A stretch of DNA of 64,000 nucleotides from Desulfobulbaceae bacterium (GTDB taxonomy: Bacteria > Desulfobacterota > Desulfobulbia > Desulfobulbales > Desulfobulbaceae). Every line of letters begins with the position of its first letter. Position 1 is the stretch's first letter. Below, one piece after another: positions 41,967 to 50,424 of this stretch. The translations under genes and the position numbers were made by a program. The stretch lies in assembly GCA_012744275.1 (NCBI GenBank), contig JAAYIE010000060.1, positions 1 to 64,000 on the forward strand, read 5' to 3'. The notes beneath the pieces are model-generated. The model was not told the DNA's origin. It made no database searches and saw nothing but the letters and a program-made list of their open reading frames with translations.

Positions 41967-43256
41967 TCAGTGCTTAAAGGAGCGTTTACCGCTAAACATC
42001 ATGGCCACCGGCGGGTTCGCCTCGTTACAGGCGTTGATGGATTCAAAGTCACGGATAGAACCGCCTGCCTGTAAAATAGCGGAAGCGCCTGCACTAATGC
42101 CGACATCGGCCGCATCGCGGAAGGGGAAGAAGGCGTCGGAAATCATGACCGAACCTTTTAGCCCGGCTTGGTCGCGCTGCACCTGCGCGTCAATTTGCAC
42201 TTTATCGTCGGCATCACGCTCGCCGCGCTCTACCTCTGCCGCCATATCCATATAGGCCAGGCCAAAGGCATCAAAGCTGAGGGCATCGCTGTAGTTGCGC
42301 TGTGCCTTCATTACTGCAATTTCAGCGACACCGACTCTGTCCTGCTCCCCTGCGCCGATACCTACGGTGCAACCATTCTTGACAAAGAGTACCGAGTTAG
42401 AAGTTACGCCGTGCTCAACTGCCCAGCCAAAGAGCATGTCATCGAGTTCGCGGACCGTGGGCTGGCGCACGCAACGATATTCTTGGCCTTTATACTGAGT
42501 AACGGCGGGCAGGAGATCCTTGGCGGAACGGATGCTGTTCACCGCTGATTGCTGCACAATAATGCCGCCATCAATGAGCGACTTGAAATCAAGGAAGCGG
42601 GTGTGCTCAAAGGCGGCCAGTTGTTCGATGGCGCCAATGCGCAGGACGCGCAGATTCTTGCGTTGGGCTAGAACTTCTAAAGAGCCCTCTTCAAAATCCG
42701 GAGCGCAGACCACCTCCAGATAGTTGGCAGCCATGAGGTTTGCGGTTTCGCGATCAAGCGGACGATTGAGAACCACTGCACCGCCAAAGGCGGCAATCCG
42801 GTCGGCCCGGTTGGCACGCGAATAGGCCTCAGCGAGGTTTGCTCCTAGGGCTGCTCCACAGGGGTTGTTGTGTTTGAGGATGACCGCTGCTGGTTTGTCC
42901 ATGAAATATTTGAGAATATTGAGGCCATTATCCACATCGGTGAGATTGATCTTGCCAGGATGCTTGCCCACCTGCAGCATGTCGGCAACGGTCAGGGCAC
43001 TGACCAGACCCCGGCCTGGGTCGATGAAATGACAATCGCCCAGTACCAGGTTACCATTCACCAATTCATAGAGAGCCGCTTCCTGATCCGGATTTTCACC
43101 ATAGCGCAGGCCACGTTCTTCTAGCTTGCCCGTCTCATCCGGGATCGACCAGGTTTTTTTGCGATAGACCAGGGTTTGATCACCCAGGGTGATGGTCATT
43201 TCCTGAGGAAAGGAATCAACCAGCAGGGTGGAATACATTTTTTTCAGATCGCTCAT
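41967..43256 (-). CDS. Stand-alone AICAR transformylase (PurH C-terminal domain only)
   Basis: The enzyme transfers a formyl group from 10-formyl-THF to AICAR in purine synthesis. The 429-residue protein has LRYGENPDQEAALY, the catalytic region VILKHNNPCGAALG, RIAAFGGAVVLNRPLD, TNSVLFVKNG-like SNSVLFVKNGCTVGIGAGEQDRV and SDAFFPFRD, all from the AICARFT half of PurH. The N-terminal MGS-like IMP cyclohydrolase domain is missing, so another enzyme must close the ring. Such split forms are known in several anaerobes. The start follows a GAGG-like site. Confidence 0.9.
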   Translation of the reverse strand: MSDLKKMYSTLLVDSFPQEMTITLGDQTLVYRKKTWSIPDETGKLEERGLRYGENPDQEAALYELVNGNLVLGDCHFIDPGRGLVSALTVADMLQVGKHPGKINLTDVDNGLNILKYFMDKPAAVILKHNNPCGAALGANLAEAYSRANRADRIAAFGGAVVLNRPLDRETANLMAANYLEVVCAPDFEEGSLEVLAQRKNLRVLRIGAIEQLAAFEHTRFLDFKSLIDGGIIVQQSAVNSIRSAKDLLPAVTQYKGQEYRCVRQPTVRELDDMLFGWAVEHGVTSNSVLFVKNGCTVGIGAGEQDRVGVAEIAVMKAQRNYSDALSFDAFGLAYMDMAAEVERGERDADDKVQIDAQVQRDQAGLKGSVMISDAFFPFRDAADVGISAGASAILQAGGSIRDFESINACNEANPPVAMMFSGKRSFKH

Positions 43257-43333
43257 CTCGGTACCTCGTGGTGCGGTGCAAATGGTGGTACAAATAAATA
43301 GTGGAAAGTACTATTATCGTAGTGTCAAGTTCC

Positions 43334-45211
43334 TTAGTGTAACAGGGCTGCAGGCTCGTGCAGCAAACTGTGGGCATAGACATGGTGGGGGTCGCTCTTA
43401 TCGAGCAGAAAGCCATAGCGGGTGTTGAGTTCGCTGTGGAGGGGAGTGCCCGGCAGTGCGATCTGGCCTAGCCATACAGCCAGCCGCTTCTGTAGATTCG
43501 CACCTGCAGGGCCAAACTGCTCCAGAAAAGGAACCGGAGGCAGGCGGATATAGACTGCATTTTCCGGGGGGACATTGGCGAGCTTCGACGCCACGCCTAC
43601 AGCCTCCTTAAGCCCCCCTAAGCTGTCCACTAGACCCATTTGCTGCGCGCTGGCCCCATCCCAAACCCGACCTTCGGCCATGACTGCTACTTCAGCCACG
43701 CTCTTTTTCCGACCTTCAGCAACAATTTCCAGAAAGCGGCGATAGCCGTAATCCACACCAATTTGCAAGGTAGTCTTGTCCTCCGCCGTCATGCCAGTGG
43801 CAAGATTGGCAGGCAGATTCTTGCTGCCCACGCTGAGGCCGTCACCATAGACCCCAATGCGGGCCAGGCTGTTTTCAAAGGTGGGTACTACCCCGAAAAT
43901 GCCGATGGAACCGGTCAGGGTGGAGGGCGCAGCCACGATGTGGTCGGCATTGGCGGCCAGCCAGTAGCCACCGGAGGCCGCCATGGAACCCATGGAAACC
44001 ACTACCTTCTTGCCCGCTAGTTGCACTTGCAAGAGACCCTGGCGGATAAGCTCCGAAGCAAAGGCGCTGCCACCGCCAGTGTTGATGCGTACAACCACAG
44101 CTTTGATTCGTTCGTCCTTGCTAATTTTTTCAAGTTGGGCCAGGAAAGCGTCCGAACCGATCTGTCCGACTCCGCCCTTGCCGTAGATAATATTGCCTGA
44201 AACACTAATAATGCCAATTTGGGCGGCCTTGCCTCCGCTGGTGCTGTCACCGCTATACGACGGGGTGAGCGTTTGCAGATACTGGCCAAAAGGCACGGAG
44301 TTAAATGTTTGTTTGTCACTACCGGGCCCCACCAGTTGTTGTAACTGCTGCATCATTTCCGGTCGGGTTTTGAGTGCATCCACCAGACCCATGTTTACAG
44401 CCGCTTGGGCGCGGTTGCCATTCGCAGCATCCAGATTTGCGTTTTTGTTGATAATGCGTTCGCGTAGAACTGCTCCGTCCAGTTTACGTTGCCAGGCAAT
44501 GCTATCGCTATACAGATGCCAGAGGTTGCCAAGCCACATGGCGCTGGCCTCGCGGTCTGCGGGAGACATGTCATTGCGGATCAGCGGTTCAATGGCGCTC
44601 TTGTAGGTGCCAACTCTGAAAATGTGTACATTGACCGCCAGTTTTTCCAACAGTTCTTTAATATAGAGCTTGAAAACGGCAAAGCCGTGCACATCAACTG
44701 CTCCCATGGGGTTGAGCCAGATTTCATTGGCATGCGCGGCCAGATAGTATTGTGCCTGATTGTAATTGTCGCCCAGGGCGATGATCTGCTTGCCCTGCTT
44801 TTTTGCCTGGTCAAGGGCTTCACCCATCACCTGCAACTGATCCAGGCTGGCTGCGCCCAATTTATCCAGATCGAGCACCAGGGCCTTGATACGACTGTCT
44901 GTGGCAGCGGCATTGATGCTGTCCAATAAATCCTGCAAAAAAATCTCCTCCTGCAGGGGCACCCCGGCTAGTTTGTTGAACTGCTGTGCAAAGGGCCGCA
45001 TGACCGAGCGTTCCTCAACAATATTCCCCCTGGGGTTGATCACCAGGGCGCTCCCTTCGGGAATGGTGATGGCGGGCGTGTAGAAGATGCCAAAAAATAT
45101 AATCACAAGCATGCCCAGAAACACGAGGTTAGCCAGAACAGTGGTGCCGGTGCGGATAAAACACCATAGAAGGCGAAAAGGGAGAAACAGAAGGACTAGA
45201 AAACGTTTCAT
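43334..45211 (-). CDS. sppA: Signal peptide peptidase SppA, long (67K-type)
   Basis: This is a membrane-bound Ser/Lys protease that degrades signal peptides. The 625-residue protein has an N-terminal membrane helix (about 25-48, ANLVFLGMLVIIFFGIFY) and two tandem S49 domains. The catalytic Lys is in RVGTYKSAIEP (first half) and the nucleophile Ser in SMGSMAASGGYWLA (second half), as in E. coli SppA (618 residues). ATG 45211 is chosen because it gives a normal signal anchor; the frame remains open upstream to 45445 without support. Confidence 0.93.
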   Translation of the reverse strand: MKRFLVLLFLPFRLLWCFIRTGTTVLANLVFLGMLVIIFFGIFYTPAITIPEGSALVINPRGNIVEERSVMRPFAQQFNKLAGVPLQEEIFLQDLLDSINAAATDSRIKALVLDLDKLGAASLDQLQVMGEALDQAKKQGKQIIALGDNYNQAQYYLAAHANEIWLNPMGAVDVHGFAVFKLYIKELLEKLAVNVHIFRVGTYKSAIEPLIRNDMSPADREASAMWLGNLWHLYSDSIAWQRKLDGAVLRERIINKNANLDAANGNRAQAAVNMGLVDALKTRPEMMQQLQQLVGPGSDKQTFNSVPFGQYLQTLTPSYSGDSTSGGKAAQIGIISVSGNIIYGKGGVGQIGSDAFLAQLEKISKDERIKAVVVRINTGGGSAFASELIRQGLLQVQLAGKKVVVSMGSMAASGGYWLAANADHIVAAPSTLTGSIGIFGVVPTFENSLARIGVYGDGLSVGSKNLPANLATGMTAEDKTTLQIGVDYGYRRFLEIVAEGRKKSVAEVAVMAEGRVWDGASAQQMGLVDSLGGLKEAVGVASKLANVPPENAVYIRLPPVPFLEQFGPAGANLQKRLAVWLGQIALPGTPLHSELNTRYGFLLDKSDPHHVYAHSLLHEPAALLH

Positions 45212-45350
45212 GTTGCTGTGCAGGTGAACGGAAGTTAAGGAGCGTATCGGGGCAGTAAGGACCGTCGGCACCATACCACGCTTGTCTGGACAGGAAAACC
45301 CCGGAAATGAGAAGTGTCGATTGCTTCCTGGCCGTATTATGCAAATTGTC

Positions 45351-45380
45351 TTGACCAGTTCCGGGCTGCTTGAGTACTTT
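45351..45380 (+). promoter_or_regulatory. Candidate promoter for the lipoprotein-mtnA region
   Basis: TTGACC (45351-45356), an 18-nt spacer and TACTTT (45375-45380) lie about 90 nt before the first lipoprotein start. No other feature was seen in the gap 45212-45472. Confidence 0.4.
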
Positions 45381-45472
45381 TCAATGGCTTGCACTCCAAG
45401 TATTCTTGGCGCTAGCCGTTCGAAACGGCTGGCAGTTACAGACAAAAATTCACCTTGTCACAGGAGGAAAAT

Positions 45473-45820
45473 ATGCTGCAAATATCAGTGACCCGCCTGG
45501 CGCTGTTGGCCCTGGCCCTTGCAGTTTTTGGGCTGAGCACGGGTTGTTCACAGAAAAAATACGGCGCGGTTAAATTCGATTCATCGCCGGCCGGCGCAGA
45601 AGTTGTGAACTTGAAGGATGATGCCACCTTTGGCCTCACGCCGATACTGGTTACCTGGGAGAGCAGCAGTGGAGAGCCGGAATATGTTACGGTACAGATG
45701 CGCAAAGCCGGATACCTGGAGGAAATCACCTCGTTCTGGCTCAATACCCGCCATAGCTCAAGGGAAGCAGCCCAGGCGGAGCCGCAGCCGATCAACGTTA
45801 TCCTGAAGGCGAGGAAATAA
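45473..45820 (+). CDS. Small PEGA-like lipoprotein 1
   Basis: The 115-residue precursor has a lipobox in GLSTGCSQKK (Cys about 25). A short beta domain, VKFDSSPAGAEVVNL...FGLTPILVTW, has the PEGA-type pattern (surface beta-sandwich repeat). ATG 45473 follows AGGAGG. It is followed after 2 nt by a second lipoprotein of similar layout, so the two probably act together at the outer membrane. The function is unknown. Confidence 0.75.
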   Translation: MLQISVTRLALLALALAVFGLSTGCSQKKYGAVKFDSSPAGAEVVNLKDDATFGLTPILVTWESSSGEPEYVTVQMRKAGYLEEITSFWLNTRHSSREAAQAEPQPINVILKARK

Positions 45821-45822
45821 CC

Positions 45823-46224
45823 ATGCAGCAACAAAATTTATCTGCCATGTGCACGCAACGATATCTGTCTTTTTTGATTGCCGTACTGGTGATGCTCATG
45901 TTGAGCGCCTGCGGCAGCAGGGTGGCGCCGGTGCGATTTAAGGTAAATTCCGAGCCTGAAGGGGCCTATGTGCTCTACCAGGTCCAGGGCACTGAAATCG
46001 AATGTGCCGGTAAGTGGGTGTATTTGGGCAACACCCCGTTGCAGGGGATGTACCAGTTTGATCGGAAACTGCTCCGGAATAGTGATAAAATTTCCCTCAG
46101 AGTTATGCAGCAGGGTTACATGGATCAGACTAAGGAATGGACGGGTGCTTCCTTTTATGAGGAGTCCAAGGGCAAGGGGGTTATTTTTTGGACACCCGAA
46201 ATGATTCCTGCCGGGGTCAGGTAG
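45823..46224 (+). CDS. Small PEGA-like lipoprotein 2
   Basis: The 133-residue precursor has a signal helix (about 15-30) and lipobox MLSACGSR. The mature part begins VRFKVNSEPEGAYVLYQV and contains LGNTPLQG, similar in arrangement to the preceding lipoprotein (VKFDSSPAGAEV...FGLTP). The two may stem from an old duplication. It ends 15 nt before mtnA, so it may be co-transcribed, although a functional tie to methionine salvage is not evident. Confidence 0.75.
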   Translation: MQQQNLSAMCTQRYLSFLIAVLVMLMLSACGSRVAPVRFKVNSEPEGAYVLYQVQGTEIECAGKWVYLGNTPLQGMYQFDRKLLRNSDKISLRVMQQGYMDQTKEWTGASFYEESKGKGVIFWTPEMIPAGVR

Positions 46225-46239
46225 AGGGGGAGGTGCATT

Positions 46240-47349
46240 ATGCTGGTTGATGGCCGGTCATACCGTTCCATATGGCTGGCAGCAGATGGGGATGGGGTTG
46301 AGATTATCGACCAGACCTTGCTGCCTTTTATCTTTCGGGTGGCGCGTTTATCTACGCTTGCCGACGCAGCCCGGGCTATCAGTGATATGCAGGTACGCGG
46401 AGCACCCCTGATCGGCGCTACCGCTGCCTACGGCGTTTGGCTGGGTTTGCGCGCCTCGGCTGCCCAGGGTGATGATGCCCTTTTACACAGTATTGCAAAT
46501 GAACTGATCGCCTGCAGGCCAACGGCGGTGAATCTGCGCTGGGCAGTGGAACGAATGTTGGCTCATCTTCTGCCGCTGCCCAGGCAAGACAGGCGGGATG
46601 CCGCCCTTGCCGAGGCGGAACGAATTTGCGAGGAAGATGTGCGTACCAACGAGGCCATTGGTGCCCATGGCCTTGCCCTGATTGAAGCTATCTGGCGTAA
46701 TAAGGGTGGGCAGGATGCGGTTAATCTGCTGACCCACTGCAACGCCGGCTGGCTTGCTACGGTGGACTGGGGCACGGCGCTCGCACCGGTGTATGCAGCT
46801 GCGGCCAAGGGTATCCCCATGCATGTTTGGGTGGATGAAACCCGACCGCGCAACCAGGGGGCCTCACTCACCGCATGGGAGTTGGGCAAGGCCGGAATCG
46901 CGCATCATCTCATTGCCGATAATGCAGGTGGCCATCTCATGCAGCACGGCATGGTTGATCTGTGCATCGTTGGTTCCGACCGTACCACCGCGACCGGAGA
47001 TGTTTGTAACAAAATCGGTACCTATCTGAAGGCCTTAGCTGCACAGGCCAATCAGGTGCCATTCTATGTGGCTTTGCCCGGTTCCACCGTGGACTGGCGC
47101 TTGCAGGACGGCCTGGCGGAAATTCCCATTGAAGAGCGGGCCGCAGACGAAGTCTTATGTATCCAGGGCAGGGATGAGGCGGGCAGGGTGCAACGGGTGG
47201 TTATTGCTCCCGAGCACACCCCGGCCCTCAACCCCGCCTTTGATGTTACCCCGGCACATCTCGTGAGTGGGTTGATTACCGAGCGCGGTGTGTGTGCAGC
47301 CAGTCCTGCGGGCTTACGCGGCCTGTACCCCGAGCATGGGCATGACTGA
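46240..47349 (+). CDS. mtnA: S-methyl-5-thioribose-1-phosphate isomerase
   Basis: The enzyme converts methylthioribose-1-P to methylthioribulose-1-P. The 369-residue protein carries MQVRGAPLIGATAAYG, the catalytic Cys in LLTHCNAGWLAT, WVDETRPRNQGASLTAWEL, the catalytic Asp in VGSDRTTATGDVCNKIGTY, and NPAFDVTPAHLVSGLITERG. All are diagnostic of MtnA rather than of eIF2B-like relatives. It overlaps the following aldolase gene by 8 nt, so the two form a unit of methylthioadenosine salvage. Confidence 0.94.
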   Translation: MLVDGRSYRSIWLAADGDGVEIIDQTLLPFIFRVARLSTLADAARAISDMQVRGAPLIGATAAYGVWLGLRASAAQGDDALLHSIANELIACRPTAVNLRWAVERMLAHLLPLPRQDRRDAALAEAERICEEDVRTNEAIGAHGLALIEAIWRNKGGQDAVNLLTHCNAGWLATVDWGTALAPVYAAAAKGIPMHVWVDETRPRNQGASLTAWELGKAGIAHHLIADNAGGHLMQHGMVDLCIVGSDRTTATGDVCNKIGTYLKALAAQANQVPFYVALPGSTVDWRLQDGLAEIPIEERAADEVLCIQGRDEAGRVQRVVIAPEHTPALNPAFDVTPAHLVSGLITERGVCAASPAGLRGLYPEHGHD

Positions 47350-48007
47350 AAAAGAACAGCGCCAGGCACTGTTGGAATGCGCCCTGGCCATGAACAGCCA
47401 GGGATTGAATCAGGGTTCTTCAGGCAATGTCAGCCTGCGGTTGCAGGAAGGCATGCTTATTACCCCGTCGGCGCTGCCCTACCATCGCTGCACCCCGGAG
47501 GATATGGTGCTGGTTAGCTGGGATGGCGTAGCGCAGGGGAGCCGCCAGCCCTCTTCGGAATGGCGCATGCATCATGATATCTACCTGGCCTACAAGCAGG
47601 CACAGTGTATCCTGCATGCACATGCGCCCTGGAGTTCAACCCTGGCCTGTCTGCAGCGCCCTATCCCGGCACAGCACTATATGGTTGCCCTTGCCGGCGG
47701 TGAGGATATTCGCTGTACGCCCTACGCACCTTTCGGTACCCAAGAACTATCCGACGTGGCTGTCGCCGGTTTGCAGAGCCGCAGCGCGGTCTTGTTGGGG
47801 CATCACGGTCTGATCTGTTATGCTGAGTGCCTTGATCAGGTGCTGGTACTGGCCTGCGAGGTGGAATTTTTAGCCAGGGTATATGGGCAAAGTCTGCAAA
47901 TCACCCCTGAGCCACCACTTTTATCCAGCGATGCCATCACTTCACTTTTGGAACGGTTTAGCGCCTATAAGCAGCTGGGGCAGGGTAAAGGGAACCTCGA
48001 AGAATAG
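47342..48007 (+). CDS. Class II aldolase (FucA-like), probably 5-methylthioribulose-1-phosphate aldolase
   Basis: This 221-residue zinc aldolase is strikingly like L-fuculose-1-phosphate aldolase. It has GNVSLRL, TPSALPYHRC, the catalytic Glu in PSSEWRMH, zinc His in LHAHAPWS and LLGHHGLI, plus AQHYMVALAGG and YAPFGTQELS. Because it is translationally coupled to mtnA, the likely substrate is methylthioribulose-1-P, cleaved to DHAP and methylthioacetaldehyde (the DHAP shunt described in Rhodospirillum and E. coli strains). MtnB dehydratase is the other class II family next to mtnA, but the sequence looks more like FucA. ATG 47342 or 47336. Confidence 0.8.
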   Translation: MTEKEQRQALLECALAMNSQGLNQGSSGNVSLRLQEGMLITPSALPYHRCTPEDMVLVSWDGVAQGSRQPSSEWRMHHDIYLAYKQAQCILHAHAPWSSTLACLQRPIPAQHYMVALAGGEDIRCTPYAPFGTQELSDVAVAGLQSRSAVLLGHHGLICYAECLDQVLVLACEVEFLARVYGQSLQITPEPPLLSSDAITSLLERFSAYKQLGQGKGNLEE

Positions 48008-48214
48008 CCTATTCGCTCTGTTCTCGATTGTAATCCACTGGCGTTGTGTCTGTCCGGCTTTGAAATGTCGAATTGTTCAGGGTTGCCTAAAGGGTCGCGA
48101 TGGTTAGCTGACCTGGGAAAAAATCCCGGCAATTGCATAGGTAATTGAAGAATGCAAGAGTCGTGCATGTGAAGCGGTTATATACTCAAGCGCACTATGC
48201 AGAAGCATAAAAAA
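48008..48214. other. Intergenic region without recognised gene
   Basis: The region lies between the aldolase stop and a strong terminator. No convincing reading frame or tRNA was found. It contains a TATACT hexamer (48181-48186) without a good -35 partner and a small inverted repeat (CCTGGGA...TCCCGG, about 48112-48130). It could be a long 3' UTR or encode a small RNA. Confidence 0.3.
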
Positions 48215-48252
48215 ACACCCGGAGCAGCCGCAGCTGCTTCGGGTGTTTTTTT
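48215..48252. terminator. Strong bidirectional terminator
   Basis: A 13-bp stem (48215-48227 with 48233-48245, one G-U) has an A run on the left and a T run on the right. It separates the plus-strand mtnA unit from the minus-strand carboxylase operon. Confidence 0.88.
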
Positions 48253-48273
48253 ATATGTGGTCAAAACCAGCTT

Positions 48274-48401
48274 ATTCCAGTTTCAGACCAAAGATGTTAT
48301 CAAGGAGGCGAGGCAAATGCGACGCAGGCGTACATGTGGTACTCCGAGGATGCATTTGTCAAAGCCGACACTGATAGCGCGCTTTGAGATGGAAGTGGAA
48401 T
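48274..48401 (+). repeat. About 125-bp inverted-repeat-ended element, copy 3 (abuts the carboxylase stop codon)
   Basis: The ends are ATTCCAGTTTC and GGAAGTGGAAT. The core reads TCAAGGAGGCGAGGCAAATG, CGACGCAGGCGTACAT, GGTACTCCGAGGA and AAAGCCGACA, clearly the same family as copies 1 and 4. Its last base overlaps the first base of the carboxylase alpha stop codon region (48401-48403). Confidence 0.75.
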
Positions 48402-50416
48402 TATTTGTTTTCAAAGCGGATAAGCACATCGTCCGCCTCCACCGCCTGCCCAGCCTGCACCAACACCTCGGACACCACCCCGTCGATGGGTGAGGGTACG
48501 CCGCTTTCCATTTTCATGGATTCAAGAATCACCAGACTCTGACCACGGAAAACGCGCTCGCCCTTCTGTACCGGCACATCCACCACCAGACCAGGCATCG
48601 GACAAAGGAGCACATTGCTCTGGCCCTTGTCCTGTTTCTTCGGCATGTACTGAATCAGGTTCCACTCTCTCGGTGAGTACACCTCAAAGAGCTGGGCAAT
48701 GCCGTTAAACGACATGAACATGAAGGAGTCGTCAAAGCGGATACGGAAACGGTAGGTCTGGCCATTGATGACCAGCTTGAGCCTGCGCCGGAAGAATTCA
48801 AAGTAGGGGATGCGCACGGCATAGCGTTCTTCCCCCACCCTGATCATGCAGACTTCGCCGCTGATGGGCTGGGTCTCCATGGTGATATCGAACACCTCTT
48901 CACCGCTGCGGCACTTGTAGCGTACCTGGTGCGGCAGTTCACGGGTCGCGCCAATGCTGGAAATCAAATGCTTGAGTGATTCCCGCACCGCCACGGTGCG
49001 GGTGTGATAGATCAGGGTGGCGGCCAGGGCGGCCAGAGCCATATCTTCCTGCTTGGGCGGTCGTTTGGCGATGCCGCCGTCAAAATGCTGGGCAATAAAG
49101 CCGGTACTGAGTTCGCCTGCGGCAAATTCCGGCAGGCAGAGCACGGTGGAGACAAAGTCAATATTGGTGGAAACGCCCTCAATGTGGTAGCCATTGAGTG
49201 ACTCCAACAGCAGCCTGCGGGCTGATTCCCGGTCCTGGCCGTAGCAGATCAGCTTGGAGAGCATGGAATCGTAGTAGACATCGATCTTACTGCCGATATT
49301 GACGCCGCTATCCACGCGCACACCCATTCCCTTGGGAGCGGCATAGCGGGTGATCATGCCGGTGGAGGGGATGAAGCCACGGCCCGGATCTTCAGCGCAG
49401 ATCCGCGCTTCAATGGCCCAGCCGCGCAGACGGATGTCCTTTTGCGTAAAGGGCAGGGGCTCGCCGCTGGCAATGCGGAGCTGCATCTCCACCAGATCAA
49501 GACCGGTGACCAGCTCCGTCACCGGGTGCTCCACCTGCAAACGGGTATTCATCTCCAGAAAGTAGAAGTTCTGGTCAGCATCCATCACGTATTCGACTGT
49601 GCCTGCATTGACATAGCCAGCCTTGCGGGCCAGATCACAGGCCGCCTTGCCCATGCGCTCGCGCAGCTCCGGCCCGACCGCTGGCGATGGTGCTTCCTCG
49701 ATCACCTTTTGGTAGCGCCTTTGGATGGAGCATTCGCGTTCGCCCAGATGCACGATGTTGCCATGAACATCGGCCAGCACCTGAATCTCGATATGGCGAG
49801 GCTGTTCGATGTAGCGCTCGACAAAGACCCTGGTATCGTTAAAGGCCTTTTGCGTTTCCTTGCGACTGGCAGCCAGCGCATCCTTCATTTCTTCGGGCTG
49901 ATGAACAATGCGCATGCCCTTGCCGCCGCCGCCTGCCGCAGGTTTGAGCAGGATTGGATAGCCAATCTCGGCTGCAATTATCAGGGCCTCTTCCTCATCG
50001 GCAATGGCCTCAATATGGCCAGGGATAACCGGTACGCCAGCATTCTTGGCCAGTTCCTTGGAGGTGATCTTGTCGCCCATGATCTGCACCGCTTCGGTGG
50101 GCGGGCCGATAAAGGCTATGCCGCAGGCAGCCGCGGCCTTGGCAAAGGCTGCATTTTCGGAAAGAAAGCCGTAGCCGGGGTGGATGGCTTCAGCCCCGGT
50201 TTCCTTGGCAGCGGCGATGATTTTTTCGATAACCAGATACGACTGCTGCGACGCCGATGGGCCGATATGCACCGCCTCATCGGCGAACTGTCGATGCAGG
50301 CTGCGGCTGTCGGCATCGGAATAGACCGCAACCGTGCCGATACCCAGGCGATTGCAGGTGCGCATGATACGAATGGCTATTTCGCCACGGTTGGCAATCA
50401 GTACTTTTTTAAACAT
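48401..50416 (-). CDS. Biotin-dependent acyl-CoA carboxylase alpha subunit (biotin carboxylase + BCCP)
   Basis: This 671-residue protein carboxylates its own biotin with ATP and bicarbonate. The biotin carboxylase domain (about 1-450) shows KVLIANRGEIAIRIMR, the ATP loop KPAAGGGGKGMRIV, EMNTRLQVEHPVTELVTGLDLVE and RICAEDP. A linker domain follows, and the C-terminal BCCP domain has its biotinyl-Lys in ILESMKMES. The domain order is that of propionyl/acetyl-CoA carboxylase alpha chains. With the beta subunit 8 nt upstream it probably forms propionyl-CoA carboxylase, fitting propionate metabolism by the methylmalonyl-CoA route. ATG 50416 follows GTGAGG. Confidence 0.92.
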   Translation of the reverse strand: MFKKVLIANRGEIAIRIMRTCNRLGIGTVAVYSDADSRSLHRQFADEAVHIGPSASQQSYLVIEKIIAAAKETGAEAIHPGYGFLSENAAFAKAAAACGIAFIGPPTEAVQIMGDKITSKELAKNAGVPVIPGHIEAIADEEEALIIAAEIGYPILLKPAAGGGGKGMRIVHQPEEMKDALAASRKETQKAFNDTRVFVERYIEQPRHIEIQVLADVHGNIVHLGERECSIQRRYQKVIEEAPSPAVGPELRERMGKAACDLARKAGYVNAGTVEYVMDADQNFYFLEMNTRLQVEHPVTELVTGLDLVEMQLRIASGEPLPFTQKDIRLRGWAIEARICAEDPGRGFIPSTGMITRYAAPKGMGVRVDSGVNIGSKIDVYYDSMLSKLICYGQDRESARRLLLESLNGYHIEGVSTNIDFVSTVLCLPEFAAGELSTGFIAQHFDGGIAKRPPKQEDMALAALAATLIYHTRTVAVRESLKHLISSIGATRELPHQVRYKCRSGEEVFDITMETQPISGEVCMIRVGEERYAVRIPYFEFFRRRLKLVINGQTYRFRIRFDDSFMFMSFNGIAQLFEVYSPREWNLIQYMPKKQDKGQSNVLLCPMPGLVVDVPVQKGERVFRGQSLVILESMKMESGVPSPIDGVVSEVLVQAGQAVEADDVLIRFENK

Positions 50417-50424
50417 GGCAGGCC

